Origin: an uncultured bacterium
Lineage (GTDB): Bacteria; Actinomycetota; Coriobacteriia; Coriobacteriales; Coriobacteriaceae
Direction of reading: 5' to 3'
Assembly: GCA_905215115.1 (NCBI GenBank)
Contig: CAJMOP010000029.1
Location: 1-19,073 of the forward strand
DNA length: 19,073 bases
In this document: positions 7,722 through 14,528 of the stretch, piece by piece
How the letters are laid out: every line of letters begins with the position of its first letter
How positions within the stretch are numbered: position 1 is the stretch's first letter
Program-made: the position numbers and the translations under genes
Notes under the pieces: generated by a model
Told to the model about the DNA's origin: nothing
What the model saw: the letters and a program-made list of their open reading frames with translations, nothing else
The model's database searches: none

Positions 7722-9302
7722 ATGGACGAGAGAATCAAATCGATAATCCACAAAGCTGTTGATGATGCCGGGCGTTATCCGTTTCTCTTCATCGGCTCTG
7801 GCCTCTCCCGTCGTTACTGCGGCACGCCGGGATGGGAGGGGCTGCTTTCGGATATCTGCGCCGAGGTGCTTGACGACCCATATGCCTTCGCGCGCTTCAA
7901 GAGCCAGGCGAAGATTGCTGTCCAGAACGGCAAGGTCGAGTCCGAACTGCCGTACGTTGCCACGCTCATGGAAAGCGAAGTAAACCACGAGCTCTTTGCA
8001 TCGGATGAATTCGCTGCCTTCCGCGAAGATCACAGTGACGAGCTTACCGGGGACGCTTCGCCCATGAAGATCTACGTCGCAGATAAGATCGCGAGAGCTC
8101 GTCTCGTCGAGAGCGCCGAAACTGAGAAGCTGGCGAAGGCGGGCAGGGAAAAAGTTGCCGGCATCATCACCACGAATTATGACTGTATGTGTGAGACCCT
8201 ATTCCCTGGTTTCACGACCTACGTCGGAGAAAGCGACCTCCTGTTCTCTGACCAGGCTTTCTCTCAGGAGATATACAAGATCCATGGCTCAGTCTCGAGG
8301 GCGGGAAGCATCGTCCTGACCAGCGCTGACTATGCGGAGTTCGCGCAGAAGAGGAAGTATCTCTCGGCGAAGCTGCTCACCCTCTTCGTCGAGTATCCCG
8401 TCATCTTCCTCGGTTATTCGATTCAAGACGAGAACATCAGGTCGATACTGGGTGACATCTGCGAATGCCTACCAGATGACAAGCTCAAACGGCTGGGCAA
8501 GCGGCTCATCTTCGTTCAGCACGCAACCGACACCTCTGTTGGCGAGATTGCTATGAGTTTCGGTGGCCGTACGCTTTCGATGACGAAGATCACCACGGAT
8601 GACTTCGAGTCGATCTACGATGCGATGCGCAGCTTCCGGAAAATGTATAGCACGCGATTTATCCGCGAGTTGAGGGGCAGCGTGTTCAGGCTTGCGGAGC
8701 ATATCGACCCGAGTTCCGACATCATCGTCTCAGGGATAGACAATGTCCTCAACGACCTTGACCCGGACCAGAAGATCGTCATCGGCCTGTCGGTGTCACC
8801 AAGTAGCATCGGAAAGCCGATTTCACCTGAAGATATCTTCGAGGACATCGTGCTCGATAACCTTCGCTATGACCCAAAGTTCATCGTCGAGAACTACCTC
8901 AACATGTACGTGCGCCAACGGCCCAACAACATGCCTGTCTTCAAGTACACGCGCGGACTCGGTGGAGAGGTCGGTAAGGACATAGCGACTTATCTCCCAA
9001 CGCTCACCTCGATTGATAGCTATCGAAGCGAAACGTTCCGCAAATCGATGCCTGCGACTCGTCGCAGATTCGAAGGGTCGCTGAGCATAAAGGGCCTTGC
9101 GAATGCATGCGCGCCAAAGAGCCCGTTCGCGTTCATCCCGTGCCTTTCAGAGGAAGAGATGGACGTCGACGACTTGGAAGCGTTGCTGAAGCGGGCACTG
9201 GCTGACGTGGGAAACGACCCTGCCAAGAAGAGGGCTCTGTTGAAAGATTCGCATTATCGGAAGTGCGTCCGCATCTACGACTTCTTGCGCTATGGAAAGT
9301 AG
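7722..9302 (+). CDS. SIR2-family (SIR2_2-type) putative NADase effector
   Basis: A 526-residue protein. The start at ATG 7722 is fixed by AGGAGGAAAG just upstream; an ATG 27 nt earlier lacks this. The N-terminal ~245 residues form a SIR2-like Rossmann domain: FLFIGSGLSRR at 21-31 (NAD-binding loop), GIITTNYD at 147-154 with candidate catalytic Asn152, YKIHGSV at 185-191 with candidate catalytic His188, and VIFLGYSIQDENIRSIL at 227-243. In defence proteins such as ThsA and DSR1/DSR2 this fold degrades NAD+ on infection. The C-terminal ~280 residues match no domain I recognise and may be the sensor. No transmembrane segment or signal peptide is evident. Its position behind a restriction-nuclease fragment suggests a back-up abortive effector. 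NADase activity is inferred from the family. Confidence 0.85.
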   Translation: MDERIKSIIHKAVDDAGRYPFLFIGSGLSRRYCGTPGWEGLLSDICAEVLDDPYAFARFKSQAKIAVQNGKVESELPYVATLMESEVNHELFASDEFAAFREDHSDELTGDASPMKIYVADKIARARLVESAETEKLAKAGREKVAGIITTNYDCMCETLFPGFTTYVGESDLLFSDQAFSQEIYKIHGSVSRAGSIVLTSADYAEFAQKRKYLSAKLLTLFVEYPVIFLGYSIQDENIRSILGDICECLPDDKLKRLGKRLIFVQHATDTSVGEIAMSFGGRTLSMTKITTDDFESIYDAMRSFRKMYSTRFIRELRGSVFRLAEHIDPSSDIIVSGIDNVLNDLDPDQKIVIGLSVSPSSIGKPISPEDIFEDIVLDNLRYDPKFIVENYLNMYVRQRPNNMPVFKYTRGLGGEVGKDIATYLPTLTSIDSYRSETFRKSMPATRRRFEGSLSIKGLANACAPKSPFAFIPCLSEEEMDVDDLEALLKRALADVGNDPAKKRALLKDSHYRKCVRIYDFLRYGK

Positions 9303-9305
9303 GAA

Positions 9306-9367
9306 GTCCCCCAACCTTCACCAATAGTCCGGGCAACGGCATCCGAACCTAGATCCAGTTGGGGGAC
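9306..9367. repeat. 10-bp inverted repeat just after the SIR2-like gene
   Basis: GTCCCCCAAC (9306-9315) and GTTGGGGGAC (9358-9367) are perfect reverse complements 42 bp apart, starting 4 bp past the SIR2-like stop codon. No T-tract follows. It could act as a weak transcript-end structure or be the arms of a small insertion. Confidence 0.5.
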
Positions 9368-9497
9368 ATGCTCCCGAACTATGCACGGTTTCCCGCGCAA
9401 AGCTAGTTTAGCAAAGAAATGTGGAGATTGGCGGTTGGGCGCTTGAGATTCCTGCCAACTGCCGCACCCCTTGAATATCAACTTCATCCGAACACCT

Positions 9498-9533
9498 CCC
9501 AAATTCATCCGTACATGTACGGATGAATTTGGG
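9498..9533. promoter_or_regulatory. Perfect 36-bp palindrome, probable operator
   Basis: The half CCCAAATTCATCCGTACA is followed immediately by its exact reverse complement, centred between 9515 and 9516. TTCATCCG also occurs just upstream at 9483-9490, a third half-site-like copy. Such length without a spacer argues against a terminator, and there is no T-run. A TetR-type or other dimeric-regulator operator ahead of the short ORF at 9587 is the simplest reading. Confidence 0.6.
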
Positions 9534-9586
9534 AATCCGATACCCTGAGGGCCGGGTCGGCCGGCCCCGGGAGATCGGAGGACGCC

Positions 9587-9673
9587 ATGTCCGGAAAGAG
9601 CGGGAAGGGCGCCGCGAGGGCGGTCCCGAGGGCCCACGGCAGGCGATCGGCGATTTCATGCAACTACGGCTGA
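9587..9673 (+). pseudogene. Beheaded gene start (28 codons)
   Basis: ATG 9587 follows GGAG at 9577-9580 with an ideal spacing of 6 nt and opens MSGKSGKGAARAVPRAHGRR, a basic start with GC-rich codons. The frame hits TGA at 9671 after SCNYG, and its last bases overlap the end of the convergent 145-aa gene. The abrupt change in base composition near 9650 suggests that the original gene was cut here and its body replaced. I do not recognise the family; it may instead be a genuine short peptide gene. Confidence 0.35.
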
Positions 9674-10101
9674 AGTGTCTTTATGTGGTTCAGCGCACCC
9701 AACAGTACCGTTTGATTTCGCTCAAAGCATAAACGAAACCATGCATATATTCCCAAGGCAATCAGGCATGGCGTCACGAAAACCCCGGCAGCGATTGAAT
9801 TGTTGCCCGCCCATGCAGACAGACACCCTCCGACCGTAAGTGAGATGATCATGCTGATCACGCTGGGGGCCCAACTCGTATAATGCACCCCACTCACCGC
9901 CTGTTCGACTATTTCGCATTTCTTTTTCAGGCTAATGTCCTCATCCACTTCACCAAGAGAAAAGTCCACTCCCGAAATTAAATCGAGCAATTCAGCCTCA
10001 CTGTAGCCGCCTTCCTTGAATCTTTTTATGAAGAAACCTCCTGGTCCAGGCCCACAGATAGGACGGTTTACACGAAACAGTTCCTTATAGGCGATTCCCA
10101 T
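9664..10101 (-). CDS. Small two-helix membrane protein, unknown function
   Basis: A 145-residue protein with AAGGAG six bases before ATG 10101, so the start is secure. The N-terminal ~75 residues are soluble and carry a glycine/proline-rich CGPGPGGFF segment (16-24) and an acidic region. Two hydrophobic helices follow at about 79-98 and 102-124, with a short cytoplasmic-type tail. There is no signal peptide or enzyme motif. It is separated from the 10189 gene by 87 bp on the same strand and might belong to the same transcript. Small two-helix membrane proteins beside defence genes are sometimes effectors, but nothing here shows that. I do not recognise the family. Confidence 0.75.
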   Translation of the reverse strand: MGIAYKELFRVNRPICGPGPGGFFIKRFKEGGYSEAELLDLISGVDFSLGEVDEDISLKKKCEIVEQAVSGVHYTSWAPSVISMIISLTVGGCLSAWAGNNSIAAGVFVTPCLIALGIYAWFRLCFERNQTVLLGALNHIKTLQP

Positions 10102-10188
10102 TGTTAACTCCTTAAAGTGCAGATGCTATTTACGCTATCGTTCTATCATTTCGTCCGGACAGATTTTTATCGGACCGTCGGCAACCGT

Positions 10189-11007
10189 TCACAAGGACAT
10201 CCCGTTCAGTAACTCCCCGCGCTCCTCATACCCGCGCTCGAGCTTCTTCCCAAGCTCCGCAGCGCAGCGCTTCGTTTCCTCGGCAAACAGGTCATCGATA
10301 GCCCTGTCAATCCGCGTGCAAGTCTGCCGATGCTCGTCCTTCCAGGGCAGGTTGAGTCCCAAACTCGCGTCCCAATAGCCGCCGAGTTTGGCGTTAATTA
10401 CTTCCTCGGGATACAGCACGTCGCGGCGAATGTCCTCAACTACATCGTCCTCGTCCATATCGCAGGCCGCATCGCCCTGCTCGAGGAACTTGCGCAGCTC
10501 CTTTTGCGCCCAGATGTTGTTCAGCATGCGAACACACACCACGGCCAAAAAGCGATAACGTTCGCATAGATCCCACTCGCCTTCGAGCCATACGCGAAAG
10601 CCCAGCATTTCGCTCGCGGACTCATCATCCATCAGGATCAATTCCCACGGAAGCACATTGGCGAGTGCGTCCTCCCCCAGCCTTTGCACGCCGTCGCGCA
10701 TAAAGATGCACGGCTCCACGTCGTAATAGCCAAAACCGTGGCCCGCATCGCGACGATTGATGACATGCTTGGGCAACAGGATGATCTTGTCGCTGGGCTC
10801 GGGATCTATCTTCCGCAGCTTTTTGACCTTGCGGCGGGCGCGCTTTAGGCTGCGTTCGCTATCGCCACGGCCGCGGCCGTCCGGCTTGCCGCCGTATCGA
10901 AGGGCAACCTCACGCGCCAGGATCTTTGTGTCCGCAGCGCACAGCAGGTCGCTCACGGTGGGCAGGTCTTCCCACTCAATGCCATCGACGTCCCAAATCC
11001 TGTTCAT
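10189..11007 (-). CDS. Charged hypothetical protein downstream of the ClpP-like gene
   Basis: A 272-residue protein when started at ATG 11007. This ATG has AGAAAGAGG seven bases ahead, the same AGAAAG-type site seen before the ClpP-like and coupling-protein genes. An ATG at 11073, 8 bp after the ClpP-like stop, would add 22 residues but has only a weak GGGG ahead. Visible features are a strongly basic segment RSLKRARRKVKKLRK (about residues 53-67), a middle region rich in Trp/Leu, and an acidic stretch CDMDEDDVVED. There is no membrane helix and no catalytic motif I can name. It is the last gene of the 14239-10189 cluster. The basic patch could bind nucleic acid, which is inference only. Confidence 0.75.
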   Translation of the reverse strand: MNRIWDVDGIEWEDLPTVSDLLCAADTKILAREVALRYGGKPDGRGRGDSERSLKRARRKVKKLRKIDPEPSDKIILLPKHVINRRDAGHGFGYYDVEPCIFMRDGVQRLGEDALANVLPWELILMDDESASEMLGFRVWLEGEWDLCERYRFLAVVCVRMLNNIWAQKELRKFLEQGDAACDMDEDDVVEDIRRDVLYPEEVINAKLGGYWDASLGLNLPWKDEHRQTCTRIDRAIDDLFAEETKRCAAELGKKLERGYEERGELLNGMSL

Positions 11008-11081
11008 GTTCAACCTCTTTCTGGCTGTGAATTTACGCACTTGTTCGCCCTGCACAACGTACTTGTAAGGCATGCGCCCCG

Positions 11082-11684
11082 CTAGAGCGCCTTCTTGCTG
11101 GGCGCAATCACCTCATCCACCAGGCCCAGCTCCAAAGCGCGTTTGGCGTTGCACCAGCAGTCACGCTCGGTGAGCTCATGGAACTCCTGGGCGCTCAGGT
11201 TGCCGTGCTCGGCCAGCAGCTCGTCCAACTCGGCACGCATGGCTGCCGTATGCTGGGCCACAATCTCGATATCGGTCTGCTGCGCCATGCCTGTGCCGCC
11301 CATCAACTGGTGAATGAGCACCTGCGTGTGGCGGTACACCTGGCGGTGGTCGCCGCAGGCCAGGATCACCGCGGCCATCGATGCCACGACGCCCTCGCCT
11401 ACCGTGACCACGGGGCAGTCGAGCGACTGCATGGTGTCGATGAGCGCCAGCCCCGCCGTAACGCTGCCGCCCGGGCTGTTGATGATGAGGGTGATGGGCT
11501 CGGTCGCGCTTTGATGTTCCAGCACCAGCATGGACTTAATAAGGCCGTTACAGGTCACATCGTTGACCTCGCCCTCCAGCAGCAGCACACGACTGTTGAG
11601 CAGTTCGCTTGCCATATCGACAGCGGCAACACGGCCGTCCTTGGACTTCTTTATGATGCTGGGCTCACGATACATAACGGGCAT
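11082..11684 (-). CDS. ClpP-like serine protease of an accessory cluster
   Basis: A 200-residue ClpP-fold protease, close to the usual ClpP length. The triad is intact: Ser102 in GVVASMAAV, His125 in TQVLIHQLMGG and Asp175 in TERDCW. The oxyanion-side motif INSPGGSVTAG at 69-79 and the GEVND entry at 38-42 are also typical. AAGGA precedes ATG 11684. ClpP normally forms a 14-mer barrel that degrades proteins fed by a AAA+ unfoldase; no ClpX, ClpA or ClpC gene lies nearby. It sits between a VirD4-type ATPase and an unknown gene, an uncommon setting for the housekeeping clpP, and it looks divergent. It may use host ClpX or ClpC, or have a dedicated partner here. Protease family certain, role unknown. 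Confidence 0.93.
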   Translation of the reverse strand: MPVMYREPSIIKKSKDGRVAAVDMASELLNSRVLLLEGEVNDVTCNGLIKSMLVLEHQSATEPITLIINSPGGSVTAGLALIDTMQSLDCPVVTVGEGVVASMAAVILACGDHRQVYRHTQVLIHQLMGGTGMAQQTDIEIVAQHTAAMRAELDELLAEHGNLSAQEFHELTERDCWCNAKRALELGLVDEVIAPSKKAL

Positions 11685-11719
11685 GGTAATTCCTTTCTAA
11701 ACGGAATCGGTAAGGAGGC

Positions 11720-11761
11720 AAAAACTGGACCGCACGGCTTACGACTAACGGAAGCCGTGCG
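11720..11761 (-). terminator. Hairpin with T-run between the coupling-ATPase and ClpP-like genes
   Basis: CGCACGGCTT (11731-11740) pairs with AAGCCGTGCG (11752-11761), a perfect 10-bp stem with an 11-nt loop. Reading along the minus strand, the stem is followed after six bases by TTTTT (11724-11720). The spacing to the T-run is longer than ideal, so partial termination or attenuation is likely, lowering or uncoupling expression of the downstream ClpP-like gene. Confidence 0.55.
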
Positions 11762-11799
11762 ACAAAACATGCAAGATGGGATACACAAAGCTGCAGGAA

Positions 11800-13284
11800 C
11801 TAATCCCTCAGCCACTTGGCGGCATTGGGATGGTCGTCGCAAAAGTACTTCTTGGCGCGGAAGGGGCGCATGCCGGTCACCTTGACCAGGCAATCGGTGC
11901 GAGGCATAAGCCCAACCTCGCCTGGTGTCATCACGCAACCGCGCACATCTACGGCAGTGCGCTCGGCGCCCACGTACTTGGTGCCCAAAACCGACTCGCC
12001 ACACAGTTCGCTTATGTAGTTCTGCGTCGCGATGTTGCTGCCGCCACCCATATAGACCAAGCTATCGCAGTTATCGAGGATGGTAAGCGCCGTGGATTTG
12101 CCATACACGCCATCGAGCTGGCTCAACGACTGCGCGCACATCAAAAAGCTAATTCCACGGCTGCGCACGGTCGCAATGCTGCGCTCAAAATCGGGGATGC
12201 GTCCCACATTGGGAAACTCATCGAGCACAAACTGCACGCGACGCTGCAAATGGCCGCTGGGGCTGGCATCGGCACGGCGCTGGGCAAGGTTAAACAGCTG
12301 CTTAAGGGCAACATTCGCAAGCCATGCATTAGCCGAATCGTTGTCGCTCACCTTGAGATCGATCACGCGCTTGCCCTCGTCAATACGATCAAGACGCATC
12401 TCGTCATTCTCAAAAACGCGCATGAGCTGGGGCGTCTTAAGCCGCGAGATAGTTGCATTGAGCGTGATCAGAATACTCTTAAGCGTCCTATCTGCCGCAC
12501 CTCGAAAATCGCGATACTGCTCAACGCCATACAGATCAGCGTTCTTCGCACCAAACTTATCGAGAAACTCCTTGGACTCCACCTCTTCTACAAGGTAGTC
12601 CAACGGGAACCGACCCTCGCCATCCCCCGTGACCTTGATGAGCGCCGCCAGCTTAAAGACGTTGTTCATCTTAAGGTAGCGGCGCGGAGCATTGGGGTCC
12701 TCGCCCGGCGCAAGAGTGCCGGCAAGACACTCCAGGAGATACAGGATTCCAACAATTGCTCGAAGCAGCAGATCGTTTGCGTTATCCCAGAACGGATCAT
12801 ACCTACGGCTACGGCCGTCGGGATCGACCCCCTCCATGATTGCCGCCACTGTGGTGGGGATATCCTCGACATCCATCACGTAACGCAGAGGGTCGTATCC
12901 GGCCGACTGCTCGGGATTAACAGTATCGAGAACCGTTACCTCGTAGCCGTCCTCTTCAAAGCCTTTCCCCGTACGGCGCAGCAGCTCGCCCTTGGTGTCC
13001 GTGACCACATAACAGCATTCATGGTGATTGAGCAGGTTGGGCAAAATGAAACTCGCCGTTTTGCCGCTGCCGGTACCTCCAAAGGCAAAGACATTGTTGG
13101 ACACACTCGTCTCCCAATGCTTGTCGTCCTCGTAGAACGCCACCGTGGCACCCTGCGCCAGGATCACGTCGCGCTGCTCATCGCCGGACGACAGCGCCCG
13201 CATCTCCTCCTTAGTCGCCCACTTCTTGGTCTGATACTCCGTTTGCTGCGCTGCCTCGTAGCCGAACATCTTGATGACTGACAT
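11800..13284 (-). CDS. VirD4/TraG-type coupling ATPase lacking a membrane anchor (CD1115-like)
   Basis: A 494-residue hexameric-type ATPase of the type IV coupling protein family, with AAGGAG ahead of ATG 13284. Walker A GGTGSGKT is at 69-76, the family hallmark YVVTDTKGELL at 92-102, an all-alpha insert at roughly 165-300, Walker B QFVLDEFPNVG at 351-361, and a CAQSLSQLDGVYG stretch at 383-395. Overall order and wording match the VirD4-like CD1115 family of Firmicutes and Actinobacteria conjugative elements. Usual members carry N-terminal transmembrane helices. This one begins directly with MSVIKMFGYEAAQQ and has none, so it is probably cytosolic. No relaxase, VirB4, VirB6 or lytic transglycosylase gene lies in the window. 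It either remains from a conjugative element or has been reused as a DNA or protein pump in another system. Confidence 0.93.
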   Translation of the reverse strand: MSVIKMFGYEAAQQTEYQTKKWATKEEMRALSSGDEQRDVILAQGATVAFYEDDKHWETSVSNNVFAFGGTGSGKTASFILPNLLNHHECCYVVTDTKGELLRRTGKGFEEDGYEVTVLDTVNPEQSAGYDPLRYVMDVEDIPTTVAAIMEGVDPDGRSRRYDPFWDNANDLLLRAIVGILYLLECLAGTLAPGEDPNAPRRYLKMNNVFKLAALIKVTGDGEGRFPLDYLVEEVESKEFLDKFGAKNADLYGVEQYRDFRGAADRTLKSILITLNATISRLKTPQLMRVFENDEMRLDRIDEGKRVIDLKVSDNDSANAWLANVALKQLFNLAQRRADASPSGHLQRRVQFVLDEFPNVGRIPDFERSIATVRSRGISFLMCAQSLSQLDGVYGKSTALTILDNCDSLVYMGGGSNIATQNYISELCGESVLGTKYVGAERTAVDVRGCVMTPGEVGLMPRTDCLVKVTGMRPFRAKKYFCDDHPNAAKWLRD

Positions 13285-13321
13285 GGCGTGGCTCCTTTCT
13301 TGTCCGCGGCGTTAGTGGTTG

Positions 13322-14239
13322 TTAAGCAATGCGATCGTCGCCGTCGTCCTCATTGAGCTGCGCCGAGCGCGACGGCTTGGTCGCGTGGCCGATCAGGCGC
13401 TCGGCCTGCGCCAGATAACTCTCGCGAGCAGCAGTTGAAACCGTCCCGTCGCGCAGATACGCAAGCAATGCATTAATCATCAGCTCGTCAAGCAGGTCGT
13501 AATCTTTATGATGCTTGATATTGAGAAGATAGCGATTTTCGAGTCCGTGTACTTTGTTGGTCAAATTGATTTCCATCTTTTCCTCCATGTAATAAAAAGT
13601 GTGTCGTTCGTCCAAAAGTGCCTCAAACGGGCGTTTGACACATAGCTCAAAGTTGAAACGCGGACTCGTATCGAACACACGTCGTTGCACCTTGAGGTAG
13701 CGCTTGTAAAACATGACGGCATCATCTTCATCCGCCGTAAAGCCACGCGATCCATCGCGGTGCAGCCGGTCGCATGGCTTTCTGCCATCGGTGTGGCGCA
13801 CGAAGGAGGACGGGATATAAGCACCCTGCTTGGTGCTGTACTTCATCCCTGTCGCAACTTCCTCGAACAAGAGAACACCAGCCGATTTATAGCCCGCAGT
13901 ACGCCCGTGCCTAAACATACTCACCACAGTCGCTACACTGCCTATGCGGCTATCGCGCGGGGGAAAATACAGCGGAAGCAAAGCGAGTGTCGCAGCAGTC
14001 AAAAGCTCACGGGCCTCGTGTACATCGGCTCGATACTGCTCGGACACCAGCCCGGGAATATCGGGCGAGCGCTCTTCCAGCACGCCAACGAGCGATTTAG
14101 CCAGGCGCTCGATGTTCTTCTCGCCGCAGTACGGACACGGAAGTGGCAGCTCTGCCTTTCCGTTCTCTTCGCACATACCACGGAGATCCTCATCGATCGC
14201 ACTGAGAAATGCCTCGTAGATGTTGTCCCGTTTCTTCAT
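13322..14239 (-). CDS. Hypothetical protein with CPYC motif, first gene of the coupling-ATPase cluster
   Basis: A 305-residue protein, 37 bp upstream of the coupling-ATPase gene. The upstream AGAAAGAAA is a weak ribosome binding site. LPCPYCGEKN at 33-42 is half a zinc ribbon; no second CxxC is present, so metal binding would need other ligands or a dimer. The middle (about 75-180) reads ARELLTAATLALL, VATVVSMFRHG, AGVLLFEEVATG and AVMFYKRYLKVQRRVF in the same order as segments of the all-alpha domain in the adjacent ATPase (NDLLLRAIVGIL, VFKLAALI, LDYLVEEVESK, GVEQYRDFRGAADR). This suggests a derived fragment of that fold without Walker motifs. That similarity is by eye and weak. The C-terminus is charged. 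Function unknown; it was probably made together with the ATPase. Confidence 0.8.
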   Translation of the reverse strand: MKKRDNIYEAFLSAIDEDLRGMCEENGKAELPLPCPYCGEKNIERLAKSLVGVLEERSPDIPGLVSEQYRADVHEARELLTAATLALLPLYFPPRDSRIGSVATVVSMFRHGRTAGYKSAGVLLFEEVATGMKYSTKQGAYIPSSFVRHTDGRKPCDRLHRDGSRGFTADEDDAVMFYKRYLKVQRRVFDTSPRFNFELCVKRPFEALLDERHTFYYMEEKMEINLTNKVHGLENRYLLNIKHHKDYDLLDELMINALLAYLRDGTVSTAARESYLAQAERLIGHATKPSRSAQLNEDDGDDRIA

Positions 14240-14283
14240 GAATGTTTCTTTCTATCCGGTTTCGGGTGTTTGGTGTAAGTCTG

Positions 14284-14298
14284 TTCTAAGTTTTAGAA
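14284..14298. promoter_or_regulatory. Inverted repeat in the divergent intergenic region
   Basis: TTCTAA and TTAGAA flank a 3-bp gtt spacer, a perfect 6-bp dyad about 45 bp upstream of the 305-aa gene start. Another TTAGAA lies at 14469-14474 near the promoter of the divergent 478-aa gene, so one regulator could see both promoters. Confidence 0.35.
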
Positions 14299-14468
14299 TG
14301 CTCTGAGGTGTGGATGATGACAATCGACCTAACCTGCAGCTTCGTTAGTGAAATCACCCTGCTTGATAGCGCGGTTTGCCTAAAGGCTGTGTAGCGATTG
14401 CATCAAGCAGTTGGTATTGAGTTGGTTTTGGATTGCTTCGAGGATAGCACAGTAGGCTGTTCTCGTCA

Positions 14469-14498
14469 TTAGAAATTGTTAAATTTTTCTGCTATTAT
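14469..14498 (+). promoter_or_regulatory. Candidate promoter of the 478-aa gene
   Basis: TTAGAA (14469-14474), an 18-bp AT-rich spacer and TATTAT (14493-14498) stand about 30 bp before ATG 14529. The -35 match is weak but the AT-rich setting is distinct. AAAGGG at 14515-14520 serves as ribosome binding site. Confidence 0.4.
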
Positions 14499-14528
14499 AT
14501 AGCCCACTAAGAAGAAAGGGCTCTATAC

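Larger units (their letters stand above)
9303..9663. other. Intergenic stretch rich in inverted repeats
   Basis: About 360 bp after the SIR2-like gene. From left to right it holds a 10-bp inverted repeat with a 42-nt gap, a hairpin formed by GGCGGTTGG (9430-9438) and CCAACTGCC (9455-9463), a perfect 36-bp palindrome, and a short ORF with a strong ribosome binding site. No full gene is visible. The GC-rich last ~120 bp differ in character from the preceding part, suggesting a junction of unrelated segments. Confidence 0.6.

Noticed and set aside
9498..9533. Reading the 36-bp palindrome as a rho-independent terminator
   Set aside because: No T-run on either strand and no loop; the dyad is continuous through its centre.
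11776..13281. Long plus-strand frame of 501 codons
   Set aside because: It is antisense to the coupling ATPase, whose Walker motifs are unmistakable; such shadows are common in GC-rich genes.
11800..13284. Complete conjugation module
   Set aside because: Only a coupling-type ATPase is present; no relaxase, VirB4 or channel genes could be found in the window.
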